Source: Lactobacillus sp. S2-2 | GTDB taxonomy: Bacteria; Bacillota; Bacilli; Lactobacillales; Lactobacillaceae | Reading direction: 5' to 3' | Length of the DNA stretch: 60,427 nt | NCBI RefSeq assembly: GCF_021698855.1 | Contig: NZ_WWFA01000010.1 | Span: 1 to 60,427 of the forward strand | Part shown: one piece after another, positions 8,320 through 18,846 of the stretch | Numbering within the stretch: the first letter of the stretch is position 1 | Layout of the letters: every line of letters begins with the position of its first letter | The notes under the pieces: model-generated | The model's input: only the letters and a program-made list of their open reading frames with translations | Databases searched by the model: none | Told to the model about the DNA's origin: nothing | Made by a program: the position numbers and the translations under genes

Positions 8320-9294
8320 ATGCTTTCAACTAAAGAAAAAGTTTTAAATTTTTTTATGAAAAATAATACTCAATGGATTTCTGGTGATTCATTGTCCAAA
8401 GAATTTGATGTTAGTCGAGAAACAATTTGGAAAGCAATTAATGCGCTAAAAAAGCAAGGACATCAAATCGAAAGTAAAAGAAGTTATGGATATCATTACT
8501 TAGGAACTGAAAAATTAAGTTCTCAATTAATTAAACACTACCAAAATAGTGATTTAGTAAATGATATTGAAGTTTTAGATGAAGTTAATTCAACTCAAAT
8601 TTATGCGAAAAATATTGTTAATCAATCTATTAATTTGAATCAAAATAAAATTGTTTTTGCAGAAAAACAAGTTAATGGATATGGGCGCAGAGGACGTTCA
8701 TTTTTTTCACCAGCAAAAACAGGTTTGTATTTTAGTTTGATATTAAAAAACGATTTTAAAAATTTAAATCAATTAGGATTATTAATGACAGGAATTTCAA
8801 TGGCTGTTGTAAGAGCTTTAACGTATTTTTATCCTGAAAAAAATTTTCAATTAAAATGGGTTAATGATATTTATTTAAACAATAAAAAAATTGCGGGAAT
8901 TTTAACTGAAGCAATTACTGAATTAGAATCTAATACTTCAAGAGCATTAGTTATTGGAGTAGGAATTAATTTGTCGACAATTGATTTTCCAACTGAAATT
9001 AAAAATAAAGTTCAATCAATTGATCAAAATTTTAATGTTGATCGGAATCGATTAGCTGCAAAAATAATTGATGAAATTGATCAAATTTTGACTGAAAATC
9101 CCAAAAATATTTTTTTACCTGAATATCGAGAGAAATTATTATTAATGAATCGAACAGTATTATTAAATGTTGGGAATCAAGATTTTACAGGAAAAGTTTT
9201 AAATGTTGATGAAGATGGACAATTAGTTATGAAACTAGATAATAATAAAATTAGGCATTTTAATAGTGGTGAAGTTACTAAAGTTCATTTTTAA
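8320..9294 (+). CDS. birA: bifunctional biotin-protein ligase / biotin operon repressor
   Basis: It activates biotin to biotinyl-AMP and attaches it to acetyl-CoA carboxylase BCCP; the ligand-bound form also represses the biotin operon. The 324-aa protein has an N-terminal winged HTH (residues 1-60, SLSKEFDVSRETIWKAINAL), the ligase core with the adenylate loop NGYGRRGRSFFSP (about 120), the KWVNDIYLNNKKIAGIL catalytic motif (about 185-205) and a C-terminal SH3-like domain. AAAGGAG precedes the ATG. A BirA box lies upstream of bioY. Confidence 0.95.
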   Translation: MLSTKEKVLNFFMKNNTQWISGDSLSKEFDVSRETIWKAINALKKQGHQIESKRSYGYHYLGTEKLSSQLIKHYQNSDLVNDIEVLDEVNSTQIYAKNIVNQSINLNQNKIVFAEKQVNGYGRRGRSFFSPAKTGLYFSLILKNDFKNLNQLGLLMTGISMAVVRALTYFYPEKNFQLKWVNDIYLNNKKIAGILTEAITELESNTSRALVIGVGINLSTIDFPTEIKNKVQSIDQNFNVDRNRLAAKIIDEIDQILTENPKNIFLPEYREKLLLMNRTVLLNVGNQDFTGKVLNVDEDGQLVMKLDNNKIRHFNSGEVTKVHF

Positions 9295-10232
9295 AAAAGT
9301 CCTTTTAAAGGGACCTTTTTTGTTTGAATAATTTTATGAATTAATTTGATATCAGCAGGAGTTGTACGACAACATCCACCAATTACTTTAGCACCAAGAG
9401 TAATCCATTCTGGAACTAGTTTTTCAAAAGAATAATTATGATTACTGGTAGTCCAAGTTTTAGTAGTTGGATTATATTTATCACCAGGATTTGGATAAAC
9501 AATTAATGGCAAGTTAGTTAGTGGATTAATATTTTTTAATGCTGGTGTGATATTTGGAATAGGAGTGCAATTTATTCCGATACCAGATGCAGTAGTTTGT
9601 TTATTAATCCAATTTACTACTTGACTAATTGGTGTTCCATCAGCTAAATAAGCTGGATTTTTAATACTTAAACTAATCCAATATGGAGTGTTAGGAAATT
9701 TTTGATCCATTAATTTTCCTAAAAATTTAATTTCTTTAAAATTAGGAATCGTGTCAATTGAAATTAAATCAACTCCAGTTTCAATAATAGTTTTGATTTT
9801 TTCATAGTGAAAATTAAAATATGATTTATCCGATAATTGATAATTACCAGTATATTCACTTCCATCAGCAAGATACGCGCCATATGGTCCAATGCAACCA
9901 GCTACTAGTCCATTAATATTAGTTTTATTTCTTGCTTCTTTTGCGACATTTATTCCATTTTGAATAAATTCGAGTGCTTGTACATGAGAATAACCGCGAT
10001 TTTCAAAAGCCTCTATATTAGCTTGATAAGTATCCGTAATTGTAATGTCTGCTCCTGCATTAAAATAAGATTGATGAACTTGTTTGATTTTGTCTAAATG
10101 ATTAATTAATGCATTAGCAGACCAAAGTGAGTCATTTGTTTTTACATCATATTTTTCTAATTCTGTCCCCATTGCACCATCTAAAGTTACTAGATTATTT
10201 TTTAAATAATTGTTAATTGATATTTTTTCCAT
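9291..10232 (-). CDS. mmuM: homocysteine S-methyltransferase
   Basis: It makes methionine from homocysteine using S-methylmethionine (or SAM) as methyl donor. The 313-aa protein shows [13 protein letters not shown] at the N-terminus, IGINCTP in the middle and the zinc ligand pair in [10 protein letters not shown] near the C-terminus. It overlaps the end of mmuP by 20 nt and is co-transcribed with it behind the Met T-box. AGAGGT lies 8 nt before the ATG. Confidence 0.94.
   Translation of the reverse strand: MEKISINNYLKNNLVTLDGAMGTELEKYDVKTNDSLWSANALINHLDKIKQVHQSYFNAGADITITDTYQANIEAFENRGYSHVQALEFIQNGINVAKEARNKTNINGLVAGCIGPYGAYLADGSEYTGNYQLSDKSYFNFHYEKIKTIIETGVDLISIDTIPNFKEIKFLGKLMDQKFPNTPYWISLSIKNPAYLADGTPISQVVNWINKQTTASGIGINCTPIPNITPALKNINPLTNLPLIVYPNPGDKYNPTTKTWTTSNHNYSFEKLVPEWITLGAKVIGGCCRTTPADIKLIHKIIQTKKVPLKGLF
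9293..9322. terminator. bidirectional terminator between birA and mmuM
   Basis: AAAAAAGTCC / GGACCTTTTTT with one bulged C. The two convergent genes end inside it and their stop codons overlap by 4 nt. Confidence 0.7.
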
Positions 10233-11607
10233 TTTGATAACCTCTTTTTGATAAGTAAATTTTTATTTTATAAAAGCTAAAGCAAACAATGACAAAAGGA
10301 ATGGTGTAATATAAAGCAATTCTTTGATTTGGATCAAACCAAATTAAAATACAAGATAATAAACTCATACTAAAAGCTAGAATTGGAGTTAATGGATAAA
10401 ATGGTGTTTTATATCCTAATTCATTTATTTTTCCACCTTTTTTTATGAAATCTTTTCTGAAATTAAATTGTGATAATGCAATTGCCATCCAGACAAAAAC
10501 TACTGCTAAACCAGAGATTGAAACTAAAACTAAATAAACAGAACCGGCTGCATAAATGCTTGAAAAAAGTGAGAGTATTCCACCAATCATACTAAAAATT
10601 AAAGCAATAATTGGAACATTTTCTCGATTAGTTTTAGCAATAAATTTTGGAATTGAGCCTTCATTTGATAAAGACCAAAGCATTCTAGTAGAAGCATAAA
10701 GTCCAGAGTTTGCAGCTGAGATAATTGCAGTTAAAATCACAAAATTCATAATATCTGATGTATATGGAATTCCAATATTATTAAAAACAGTGACAAATGG
10801 ACTTTGTGTTACACCAGATTCTTGATAAGGAATTAAAGTTGAAATTATAAAAATACTACCGATGAAAAAAATTATTAATCGCCAAATTGTCGCATGAATT
10901 GCTTTTGGAATAGTTTTACTTGGGTTTTTTGCTTCACCAGCAGTGACACCGATTAATTCAGTTCCAGAAAAGGCAAAGTTTACTGTTAGCATAGTTGTAA
11001 AAACACCTGAAAAACCATTTGGAAATAATCCATGATCATAAATATGTTTTAAACCAATTGCATGTTTTTGATTACCATATTTAATGACACCAAAGATTGC
11101 TAATAAGCCTAAGATAATAAAAATAATAACAGTAATAACCTTGATGCTAGAAAACCAAAATTCAGCCTTTGCAAACCATTTAACAGAAATAGCGTTTAAT
11201 AAGAAAATTAAAATAATAAAAAATAAACTCCATTTCCAAGTTGCAATATTTGGGAACCATTTTTGCATTATTAAACCAGAAGCTGTAAATTCAGATCCAA
11301 GTGCAATTGTCCAAGTTAGCCAGTATAAAATGGCAACAGTGAATCCAGTTCCAGGTCCAATGTATTTAGTAGCATAAACATGAAATGCACCAGTGTAAGG
11401 CATTGCTACTGATAATTCACCTAGACATAACATAACTAAATAGACTAAAAATGCTCCAACTATATATGCAATAATAGTTCCTAAAGGACCAGCTTCATGA
11501 ATCGTATATCCAGAACTTAAAAATAGACCAGTTCCAATCACACCACCAAGAGAAATCATTAGCATATTTCTTTTTGATATTTCTCGATTAAGATTTTTTT
11601 GTTTCAC
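10213..11607 (-). CDS. mmuP: amino-acid permease, probably S-methylmethionine permease
   Basis: An APC-superfamily transporter of 464 aa with about 12 membrane segments. It begins with the family signature region [19 protein letters not shown] and carries [17 protein letters not shown] in the middle. I chose the GTG at 11607, with AAGGAG 8 nt upstream; the GTG at 11616 lies inside the ribosome binding site. S-methylmethionine as substrate is inferred from the adjacent mmuM and the shared Met T-box leader. No rearrangement is visible. Confidence 0.9.
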   Translation of the reverse strand: MKQKNLNREISKRNMLMISLGGVIGTGLFLSSGYTIHEAGPLGTIIAYIVGAFLVYLVMLCLGELSVAMPYTGAFHVYATKYIGPGTGFTVAILYWLTWTIALGSEFTASGLIMQKWFPNIATWKWSLFFIILIFLLNAISVKWFAKAEFWFSSIKVITVIIFIILGLLAIFGVIKYGNQKHAIGLKHIYDHGLFPNGFSGVFTTMLTVNFAFSGTELIGVTAGEAKNPSKTIPKAIHATIWRLIIFFIGSIFIISTLIPYQESGVTQSPFVTVFNNIGIPYTSDIMNFVILTAIISAANSGLYASTRMLWSLSNEGSIPKFIAKTNRENVPIIALIFSMIGGILSLFSSIYAAGSVYLVLVSISGLAVVFVWMAIALSQFNFRKDFIKKGGKINELGYKTPFYPLTPILAFSMSLLSCILIWFDPNQRIALYYTIPFVIVCFSFYKIKIYLSKRGYQNGKNIN

Positions 11608-11627
11608 TTTTATCACTCCTTAAAATA

Positions 11628-11894
11628 AAAAAGCATCCGTCCTGACAAAGGACGAATGCTCGTGGTACCACCTTAATTTATGTATATTTATACATTTCTT
11701 AGATAAGCTGCACTTTTTAAAGTATAGCTTTGTAATTATAACAGTTACAAACCCGCCATTAGTTAATAATTCACTAATGATTTGCTCCAAGTCCATATTC
11801 CTAATAATTAATTTATTCTTTTACACCAACCAAGAATTCTCTTAAAAATTAATTATAAGTACTCAACTTATCCGCTTTTAGAAATATTTAATTG
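11628..11894 (-). promoter_or_regulatory. T-box riboswitch, methionine type, controlling mmuP-mmuM
   Basis: On the minus strand the T-box core AAGGTGGTACCACG is at 11674-11661. It is followed by the terminator GCATTCGTCC / GGACGGATGC with a T-run (11662-11627). Upstream is a Stem I-like region with GGTTGGTG. AUG at 11796-11794 in GGAATATGGACTTGG is a good specifier for tRNA-Met. Uncharged tRNA-Met binding would open the methionine-forming operon. Confidence 0.9.
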
Positions 11895-11900
11895 TTATGT

Positions 11901-11929
11901 ATCATATTCATTATTGGCTAAAATGTCAA
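11901..11929 (-). promoter_or_regulatory. promoter of the Met T-box transcript
   Basis: Minus-strand TTGACA (11929-11924), 17-bp spacer, TATGAT (11906-11901). The start would be near 11894. Confidence 0.8.
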
Positions 11930-11955
11930 ATTAAAAATAATTTCAACTAAAATCC

Positions 11956-11984
11956 TTTACTTAATTTTTTTTACGTGCTACTAT
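11956..11984 (+). promoter_or_regulatory. promoter of the Asn T-box transcript
   Basis: TTTACT (11956-11961), 17-bp spacer, TACTAT (11979-11984). It is back to back with the Met T-box promoter; the two -35 boxes are 26 bp apart. Confidence 0.7.
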
Positions 11985-11989
11985 ACTAA

Positions 11990-12252
11990 ACAATTAATAA
12001 TAACCAAAAGAAAGACGAGTAAAAATAATCATTCTTCCAGTAAGTTGAGGATAGTGAGAACTCAGCAGACCCTGATTTTTTTGAATAACACTTTCTCCGT
12101 TTCTAAATTAATCAATTACGGGCCCGTAATTTAATATTTAGATAATAAAAATGAATATACTTTAGAGGTGGTTCACGATTATGTGGACAACTTGGGTGGT
12201 ATCGCGAAATCTTTCGTCCCTTGATTTGGGATGAAGGATTTTTTGTTTTTTA
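11990..12252 (+). promoter_or_regulatory. T-box riboswitch, asparagine type, controlling asnA
   Basis: Stem I is closed by AGAAAG / CTTTCT, and the 3' side carries the specifier AAC at 12087-12089 followed by A. The T-box core GGGTGGTATCGCG lies near 12195. It is followed by a terminator stem (ATCTTTCGTCCC / GGGATGAAGGAT, T-run). An Asn specifier agrees with the downstream asparagine synthetase. Confidence 0.92.
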
Positions 12253-12292
12253 TTATTAATTATTAAATTTAAATATAAAAGGGGAACTTATT

Positions 12293-13303
12293 ATGCATTT
12301 AATTATACCGGAATCATACGACGCAAAAATGTCACGTAAAACTACACAACAAGCAATTCAATTTATCAGAGATATTTTTCAAAAAGAATTGAGTGATCAA
12401 TTAAATCTATCTAGACTATCTGCTCCAATGTTTGTTGAAAAGAGTACCGGATTAAATGATAATTTGAACGGTGTTGAAGGACCAGTTGCTTTTAAAGCAA
12501 AAGAAATGCCTGATAAAGAAATTGAGATTGTTCAATCACTTGCGAAATGGAAAAGAAATGCTTTGGGTGAATTTGGATTTAAACCACATACTGGAATTTA
12601 CACTAACATGAATGCCATTCGTAAAGATGAAGAAGATCTTGATAACATTCACTCTATCTATGTTGATCAATGGGACTGGGAAAAAGTTATTGAAAAATCA
12701 GAGCGTAATGTTGAAACTTTAAAAGATACAGTAAAGTCAATTTTTAAAGTAATTAAGCATATGGAACATGAAGTTTGGTATAAATATCCAGAAGCTTCTT
12801 ATCATTTACCAGACGAAATTCATTTTGTAACAACTCAAGAATTAGAAGATCGTTTTTCTGAGTTAACTCCAAAAGAACGTGAAGATGCAATTTGTAAAGA
12901 ATATGGTGCAGTCTTTGTAATGCAAATTGGAGATCAATTAAAGGGTGGAAAACGTCATGATGGCAGAGCACCTGATTATGATGATTGGAGCTTAAATGGG
13001 GATATCTTATTCTGGTTTGAACCATTACAACATGCATTAGAAGTTTCAAGTATGGGAATTAGAGTTGATGAAGATGCCCTTGACTCACAATTGAAGAAAG
13101 CTAATGCTACTGATCGATTAAAATATAAATATCATCAAGATATTATGAACCAAAAATTACCATATACAATTGGTGGTGGAATTGGTCAATCAAGAATCTG
13201 TATGTTATTACTTGGTAAAGCTCATGTAGGTGAGGTTCAAGCTAGTGTTTGGCCAGATGAAATGATTGAGCAATGTGAAGCAGCAGGTATTAAATTACTA
13301 TAA
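12293..13303 (+). CDS. asnA: aspartate-ammonia ligase (ammonia-dependent asparagine synthetase)
   Basis: It makes asparagine from aspartate, ammonia and ATP. The 336-aa length is normal. It resembles class II aminoacyl-tRNA synthetases: [15 protein letters not shown] near the N-terminus, the APMF region, [11 protein letters not shown] in the middle and the C-terminal motif 3-like [22 protein letters not shown] precedes the ATG. Regulation by charged versus uncharged tRNA-Asn follows from the T-box in front. Confidence 0.97.
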   Translation: MHLIIPESYDAKMSRKTTQQAIQFIRDIFQKELSDQLNLSRLSAPMFVEKSTGLNDNLNGVEGPVAFKAKEMPDKEIEIVQSLAKWKRNALGEFGFKPHTGIYTNMNAIRKDEEDLDNIHSIYVDQWDWEKVIEKSERNVETLKDTVKSIFKVIKHMEHEVWYKYPEASYHLPDEIHFVTTQELEDRFSELTPKEREDAICKEYGAVFVMQIGDQLKGGKRHDGRAPDYDDWSLNGDILFWFEPLQHALEVSSMGIRVDEDALDSQLKKANATDRLKYKYHQDIMNQKLPYTIGGGIGQSRICMLLLGKAHVGEVQASVWPDEMIEQCEAAGIKLL

Positions 13304-13308
13304 AAATA

Positions 13309-13342
13309 AAAAAACTTTGAGAAAATTCTCAAAGTTTTTTTA
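13309..13342. terminator. bidirectional terminator between asnA and the TM2 gene
   Basis: AAAACTTTGAGAA / TTCTCAAAGTTTT, a perfect 13-bp stem with a short loop, followed by T residues on both strands. Confidence 0.9.
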
Positions 13343-13714
13343 TTAATTATTTTTATTTGCAATAAAGCTTTCTAAAATAACTTTTCTTGTATGAATTTTT
13401 TCTTCATTAATCCATTGAATCATATTAAAAGCATCTATAATCCACCAAATAGTCATTGCGAATATGATAACAAATCCAATTAAAATAATTGAAGTTATCC
13501 ATCCAGCAATTTCTAAACCAAGCATTAAACCAGCATATGGTTTTTTCATATAAAAACGATGTGCACCGAATCTTCCTAAGAAGAACCAAAGTAACCAAGC
13601 AATTAAAGGCTCTCTAGTCTCGTTTTGAACTCTAGTTTCAACTAATAATTGTTCTTCGGTTGTTAATTCAGATTCTAATTGTTTAATCTTTTCTTTTTCA
13701 TATGTTATATCCAT
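13343..13714 (-). CDS. TM2-domain membrane protein
   Basis: A 123-aa protein with a charged, probably coiled N-terminal ~35 residues and a TM2 domain (about 40-100). The domain has two hydrophobic segments and the family signature FLGRFGAHRFYMKKPYAGL followed by WWIIDAF. TM2 proteins are small inner-membrane proteins of mostly unknown role. AGGAGA lies before the ATG. It is monocistronic. Confidence 0.85.
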   Translation of the reverse strand: MDITYEKEKIKQLESELTTEEQLLVETRVQNETREPLIAWLLWFFLGRFGAHRFYMKKPYAGLMLGLEIAGWITSIILIGFVIIFAMTIWWIIDAFNMIQWINEEKIHTRKVILESFIANKNN

Positions 13715-13774
13715 GATATCGTCTCCTTATATTAATATAGTATATTATACTATATATTATATACCGTATGGATA

Positions 13775-13811
13775 AAAAATAACAATCACGGCTTTATAGC
13801 AGCGTGATTGT
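13775..13811 (-). terminator. terminator downstream of tRNA-Lys
   Basis: On the minus strand ACAATCACG pairs with CGTGATTGT across an 11-nt loop and is followed by TATTTTTT. Confidence 0.8.
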
Positions 13812-13845
13812 CATTTAGTGGTTGTTGAATATTATAAAAATATCA

Positions 13846-13918
13846 TGGGCAGTCAGGGGTTCGAACCCTGGACCCACGGATTAAGAGTCCGTTGCTCTGC
13901 CAGCTGAGCTAACTGCCC
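13846..13918 (-). tRNA. tRNA-Lys (anticodon CTT)
   Basis: A 73-nt cloverleaf on the minus strand. The acceptor stem GGGCAGT / ACTGCCC is perfect with discriminator A. The D-arm is AGCTCAGCTGGCAGAGC, the anticodon stem-loop ACGGACTCTTAATCCGT, and the T-arm contains GGTTCGAACCC. The anticodon CTT reads AAG. No CCA is encoded. Confidence 0.96.
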
Positions 13919-14035
13919 GTTTCAAAGTACGAATACTATATTATCACATGGTAAAAGCTCATGCAACCAAATTAATAAATTAATTGAATTAGTAATCAGA
14001 TTGTTAATTGCTAGTTACATGATTGTGGGTTTTGC

Positions 14036-14047
14036 TTGTGATATAAT
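14036..14047 (+). promoter_or_regulatory. extended -10 promoter of the wal operon
   Basis: TGATATAAT (TATAAT at 14042-14047) has the TGn extension and no good -35 box. It lies ~90 nt before walR. Confidence 0.55.
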
Positions 14048-14138
14048 TTACACTAGTTAGCTACATATATGGTAGCTTTTTATTAAAATAAAAATCAATT
14101 GTATTAATAAAAATTAGATACAAGGAGATAAAAAATTT

Positions 14139-14849
14139 ATGAAAAAGATCTTAGTAGTCGATGATGAAAAAACAATTACAGATATTGAAAAATTCAGTCT
14201 TTCAAAGGAAGGATTTGAAGTAGTAGTAGCTTATGATGGTGAAGAAGCACTACAAAAATTTGCTGATGAAAAACCAGATCTAATTATTTTAGATCTTATG
14301 TTACCAAAAGTTGATGGACTTGAAGTTGCTAAAGAAGTTAGAAAAGAAAACAATACTCCAATTATTATGGTAACTGCTAAAGATTCAGAATTAGATAAAG
14401 TTCTTGGGCTAGAACTGGGAGCTGATGATTATGTTACAAAACCATTTTCAAATCGTGAATTAGTTGCGAGAGTAAAAGCTAATTTGAGAAGACAAGAAAA
14501 TATTCCAGATAGTCCAGCAGAAGATGGAAAAAATGAAGATATTGAAATTGGTGATTTAGTAATTCATCCAGATGCTTATTCAGTAACTAAAGATGGAAAA
14601 GCAGTTGATTTAACTCACCGTGAATTTGAATTGTTATATTATCTTGCTCAACATATTGGACAAGTAATGACCCGAGAACATTTATTACAAACAGTATGGG
14701 GCTATGATTATTTTGGTGATGTTAGAACCGTTGATGTTACAATTCGTCGACTCCGTGAAAAAGTTGAAGACAATCCGAGTCATCCTAATTGGTTAGTTAC
14801 TAGACGTGGAGTTGGTTATTATATTCGTGAAGCTACTGAAGAAGATTAA
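14139..14849 (+). CDS. walR: WalR (YycF) response regulator
   Basis: DNA-binding response regulator of the essential WalRK system that controls peptidoglycan hydrolases. The 236-aa OmpR/PhoB-type protein has a receiver domain with the acidic pocket DD at 8-9, phospho-acceptor D52 in LIILDLMLP and the conserved K in YVTKPF, then a winged HTH (about 135-230, with [13 protein letters not shown]). AAGGAGA precedes the ATG. It heads the walRKHIJ-htrA operon. Confidence 0.97.
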   Translation: MKKILVVDDEKTITDIEKFSLSKEGFEVVVAYDGEEALQKFADEKPDLIILDLMLPKVDGLEVAKEVRKENNTPIIMVTAKDSELDKVLGLELGADDYVTKPFSNRELVARVKANLRRQENIPDSPAEDGKNEDIEIGDLVIHPDAYSVTKDGKAVDLTHREFELLYYLAQHIGQVMTREHLLQTVWGYDYFGDVRTVDVTIRRLREKVEDNPSHPNWLVTRRGVGYYIREATEED

Positions 14850-14881
14850 TTACAATAATAATGAAGGGATTTTAAAAATAA

Positions 14882-16735
14882 ATGAGAAATAATCGTAAAT
14901 TTTTTCATTCAATTTATTTTAAAATGGCTTTAGTTTTTTCATTAATGATGCTGATTACCTTAGAAGTGGTCGGAGCTGTTTTTGTTAAACAATTAGAAAG
15001 TCAAAATTTAGAGACTTTCAAAAATTCTGTTCAAGTAAAACCATATGTAGTTACTTCAATCAGAAAGCAGCTAGAAAATAAAAATCAGGATGAAGCTAAT
15101 CGACAAATTAAAAGTATTTTAGAAAATATTGATACAGATAGTTCAAATGAAATTCAAGTAGTTGATGCAAAAGGGAATATTCGAGGAACTAATCAAAATA
15201 GTTATCAATATTTAGTAGGTCAAAAAACACAAAATACTAATATCAAATACGCATTAAATCGTTTAGAAGCATTTGAGCAAAATACTTCAAATGGAGATAA
15301 CCGTTATTATACAAAGATTAGTCCAATTTATAATAGTCGAAAAAATAACAACACAAGTTTAGGTGTTGTTTACATAAAGGCCAATTTAAATTCAGTTTAT
15401 CAAAATATAAATAGTGTAACAGTTATTTACTTGTTTGCTTCTTTGATTGCCATTCTTGCCATTCTATTATTAACTTTATTAATTTCAAGAGCAATTACTA
15501 AACCAATTGATGCCATGAGAAGACAAACACTTAAAATTTCTCAAGGTGACTATTCAGGACATGTTGATATTTATGGAAATGATGAGTTAGATCAATTAGC
15601 TAATGAAATTAATAATTTGTCTTTTAGAATTGAAGAATCGCAGGAGGCTTCTGAATCTGAAAGAAGAAGACTAGATTCAGTTTTAGATAATATGACTGAT
15701 GGAGTTGTTTCAACTGATCGAAGAGGTAAAGTTATCATTATTAATGATGAAGCGTTAAACTTTTTAGATATTGATAAGGATAAAGTTATTGGACAATCAA
15801 TTTTAGATGTTTTAGGGCTTGAAGATCGCTTTACTTTTAAGGAATTAATGGAAAAGCCAGAACGTGTTTTTGTTGATTACTCTAATGAAGAAAGAAAATT
15901 AATTGTAACAGCTCATTTTTCATTAATTCAAAGAGAATCTGGATTTGTTAATGGACTAGCTTGTGTTTTACATGATGTAACGGCACAACAAAAGCTTGAT
16001 GAAGATCGAAAACAATTTGTTTCAAATGTTTCACATGAATTAAGAACGCCATTAACCAGTGTCCATTCTTACATCGAAGCTCTTTCTGATGGTGCAATGG
16101 AAGATCCAGAATTAGCACCTAAATTTTTGAATGTTGCAAAAGATGAAACTGATCGAATGACTCGAATGATTAATGATTTATTGACACTTTCTCGAATGGA
16201 TTCAGGAACTCAAAAATTTGAAACGGAATTAGTTAATATTAATCGTTTATATAATTATATTTTGGATCGTTTTGATATGATTATTCAAAGTGATGACGAT
16301 AAAGTAGAAAAAAATTATTCAATTAAACGAATCTTTAGTAAAGAAGATTTGTGGGTTGAAATTGATACTGATCGATTTACACAAGTTATTGATAATATTA
16401 TGAATAATGCAATTAAATATTCACCAGACGGTGGAGTTATTACTTGTCGCTTATATGTAAATCATAATCGTGTTATTTTAAGTATTTCCGATCAAGGACT
16501 TGGAATGCCTAAGTCAGCAATTAATCAGATTTTCAATCGATTTTATCGAGTTGATAAGGCTCGTTCTAGAGCTCAAGGTGGTAGTGGTTTAGGTCTTGCA
16601 ATTTCAAAAGAAGTCATTGAAGCCTTAAATGGAAGAATTTGGGCAAATAGTGTTGAAGGACAAGGCTCAACATTCTATATTTCATTACCTTATGAATCAG
16701 TAGAGGAGGACCTTTGGGATGCTAAAGAAGATTAG
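14882..16735 (+). CDS. walK: WalK (YycG) sensor histidine kinase
   Basis: A 617-aa sensor kinase. It has two membrane segments (about 13-33 and 182-203) flanking an extracellular sensor domain, HAMP (about 205-255), PAS (about 262-370), the HisKA box VSNVSHELRTPLTS with phospho-His at about 385, and a HATPase domain with N (NNAIKYSP), G1 (DQGLGMP) and G2 (GGSGLGLAIS) boxes. It overlaps walH by 17 nt, which suggests translational coupling. Confidence 0.97.
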   Translation: MRNNRKFFHSIYFKMALVFSLMMLITLEVVGAVFVKQLESQNLETFKNSVQVKPYVVTSIRKQLENKNQDEANRQIKSILENIDTDSSNEIQVVDAKGNIRGTNQNSYQYLVGQKTQNTNIKYALNRLEAFEQNTSNGDNRYYTKISPIYNSRKNNNTSLGVVYIKANLNSVYQNINSVTVIYLFASLIAILAILLLTLLISRAITKPIDAMRRQTLKISQGDYSGHVDIYGNDELDQLANEINNLSFRIEESQEASESERRRLDSVLDNMTDGVVSTDRRGKVIIINDEALNFLDIDKDKVIGQSILDVLGLEDRFTFKELMEKPERVFVDYSNEERKLIVTAHFSLIQRESGFVNGLACVLHDVTAQQKLDEDRKQFVSNVSHELRTPLTSVHSYIEALSDGAMEDPELAPKFLNVAKDETDRMTRMINDLLTLSRMDSGTQKFETELVNINRLYNYILDRFDMIIQSDDDKVEKNYSIKRIFSKEDLWVEIDTDRFTQVIDNIMNNAIKYSPDGGVITCRLYVNHNRVILSISDQGLGMPKSAINQIFNRFYRVDKARSRAQGGSGLGLAISKEVIEALNGRIWANSVEGQGSTFYISLPYESVEEDLWDAKED

Positions 16736-18038
16736 AGGGAAAATATTACCACTATTACTAGCAATTGTAATCGGTATTAGTTTGGTATTATCAGCATTTA
16801 TTTTAATTAACCCATCTAATTATAGTAATGCAAATAACCAAAATGAATCGACAGAACTAAGAAATGAAAATAGTGATACTAAAATTCATGATTTGTATGC
16901 CCCAACTCAAGTGATTCAAAATTGGTCTAATGGACAACAATACACTTTAACAAGTGAAACATCTAATGTGATTAATGATTTTTTTAATGAAATTAAAAGT
17001 AATTCAATTGAAAGAATTACTGCCAAAAATAGTCTTGATAATAATGATTATTTTGAATTTTTAAAGAACCCTAATCAGATTATGTTAAATTACGAATCAA
17101 AAATTCCATTTAATTTAACTGATATTTCAGTTAATAAAACACAAAAAAGTAAGGCTAAAAAAGTTGAATTCAACCGAATTATTGTTCCATTGAATAATAA
17201 AAATCGTTATTATTTATTAAATGATGATAATAAAAAAGTCTATGAATTAAGGGTTAAATCATTAAATTATGACAGAATATATCAAATTTTAAATAAAAAT
17301 ATTAAGCGACAACAAGTTCAAATTAATCGATTAAATAATAAACCATTTGTTTATTATCAGAAGCCAACTTCAATGAAAGTTTATGCATATTTATTGAAGC
17401 AACAAACACAAAGTTTTTATACTAGTAATGTTTTTGGTAATTCTAACGATGAAAATGTTAAGAGAAGACAAAATAGAACTATTTACAGTAATCAAAATCA
17501 AATTTTAACGTTTAATGATAATGATATTCGTTATAATGACTATCGAGTTGATGATAAAGATAGTAATTATGAACAGGAGCTAAAATCAGCTTATTATGGC
17601 GCAATTAACATTGGTGTTCCAATCGATAATAGTGTTTTTTATGGTTATGATAAAAAGAATGACACCGTTAATTTTAGAAACTTAATTGAAAGTTATCCTA
17701 TTTTCAGTCAAAAAAGAATTGGAACATATACTTATCATTCAACAAAATCATCAAAAAATTATCAATTTTCTGATGAAAATTTCCAAGTTCCAATTCCTTC
17801 AAATAAAAATAATGTAAAGTTACCTAATACAAATGAAGTATTGTCTGAAATTGCAAAAGTTGGAATTAATATTCGTGATGTTAGTGATATAAAAATTGGA
17901 TATCAAACTAAATTTAACAAGAAGAATAATTTATTAGTTTCATTAGTTCCAACTTGGTTTATTAATTATCAAAATAATTGGTATAACTATAATCAATTAC
18001 TTAGTTTAAATAATGGAGGTGATTCTAATGGATTTTAA
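16719..18038 (+). CDS. walH: WalH (YycH), membrane regulator of WalK
   Basis: One N-terminal membrane anchor (about 8-28) and a large, Asn/Lys-rich extracellular domain, 439 aa. In Firmicutes YycH interacts with YycI and WalK in the membrane to tune WalK activity. The family is recognised mainly from gene order and size, supported by the C-terminal YycH-type segment. GAGGAGGA precedes the ATG, and the gene overlaps both neighbours. Confidence 0.88.
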   Translation: MLKKIRGKILPLLLAIVIGISLVLSAFILINPSNYSNANNQNESTELRNENSDTKIHDLYAPTQVIQNWSNGQQYTLTSETSNVINDFFNEIKSNSIERITAKNSLDNNDYFEFLKNPNQIMLNYESKIPFNLTDISVNKTQKSKAKKVEFNRIIVPLNNKNRYYLLNDDNKKVYELRVKSLNYDRIYQILNKNIKRQQVQINRLNNKPFVYYQKPTSMKVYAYLLKQQTQSFYTSNVFGNSNDENVKRRQNRTIYSNQNQILTFNDNDIRYNDYRVDDKDSNYEQELKSAYYGAINIGVPIDNSVFYGYDKKNDTVNFRNLIESYPIFSQKRIGTYTYHSTKSSKNYQFSDENFQVPIPSNKNNVKLPNTNEVLSEIAKVGINIRDVSDIKIGYQTKFNKKNNLLVSLVPTWFINYQNNWYNYNQLLSLNNGGDSNGF

Positions 18039-18825
18039 AAAGATTCAGCAAATCTTTTTAGTTGCCTTCATTTTGATTGATATGTTCTTATTTGTAATGT
18101 ATCAACAAAATTCCAACATTCAATCAGATAATACGCAAACAAGTAATGAAACTGTTTTAAAAGAAATGAGAAGAGTTAAAATTAATTTTGATAATCCTTC
18201 GAATAAGACCAGTAATGGTTATTATTTATCGGCAGTTAAAAATACAAATTTAGCTAAGCAAGTAAATAAGTTAAATAATCAACAAATTAAGACTTCAAAA
18301 TATGAAATTCATTCAACTTTAAATCAACCAATTTCAATTAATCCAAATGATCCATCAGAATCAATTGATCAATTGTTAAAACGAAATAATTTTATTTTGG
18401 ATGGAACATCATATAAATATAATCAAGATTTGTCTAGTAAAAGCCAGATTGTTTATACGCAAAAATCATATGGATTGGATTTTTTTGGATCAAAAATAAT
18501 ATTTAATGTAAAAGATAATCAAGTAACTAGCTATGTTCAAAATAATTTAATTGATGTAAAAGTTTTAAAGGAAAAAGCACCGACAATTTCTGCTGAAAAA
18601 GCAATAACGCTTTTATATCAATATAATGGAATTCAAGATGATTCTTCCATTCTTTGGTCAAGATTGACATACACTAAGAGTTTGAAGATTCAAAATAGTG
18701 GAGTATACATTCCAACCTGGTTGATTGCACTAAAGAAAGATAACCAAGTTGAATATAAGAAAATCAATGCTTTTGATGGTTCAGTTGTTAATACAGAAGT
18801 AGTTGATGATAATTATCAGAGTTAA
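18028..18825 (+). CDS. walI: WalI (YycI), membrane regulator of WalK
   Basis: The 265-aa protein begins MDFKKIQQIFLVAFILIDMFLF: a short cytoplasmic tail, one membrane helix, then an extracellular domain ending in the YycI-type TWLIALKK...VNTEVV segment. I chose the ATG at 18028 because GGAGGTGAT lies 6 nt upstream; the ATG at 18013 contains that site. It overlaps walH by 11 nt. Confidence 0.9.
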   Translation: MDFKKIQQIFLVAFILIDMFLFVMYQQNSNIQSDNTQTSNETVLKEMRRVKINFDNPSNKTSNGYYLSAVKNTNLAKQVNKLNNQQIKTSKYEIHSTLNQPISINPNDPSESIDQLLKRNNFILDGTSYKYNQDLSSKSQIVYTQKSYGLDFFGSKIIFNVKDNQVTSYVQNNLIDVKVLKEKAPTISAEKAITLLYQYNGIQDDSSILWSRLTYTKSLKIQNSGVYIPTWLIALKKDNQVEYKKINAFDGSVVNTEVVDDNYQS

Positions 18826-18846
18826 TTTATGAAAGTAGGATTTTAA

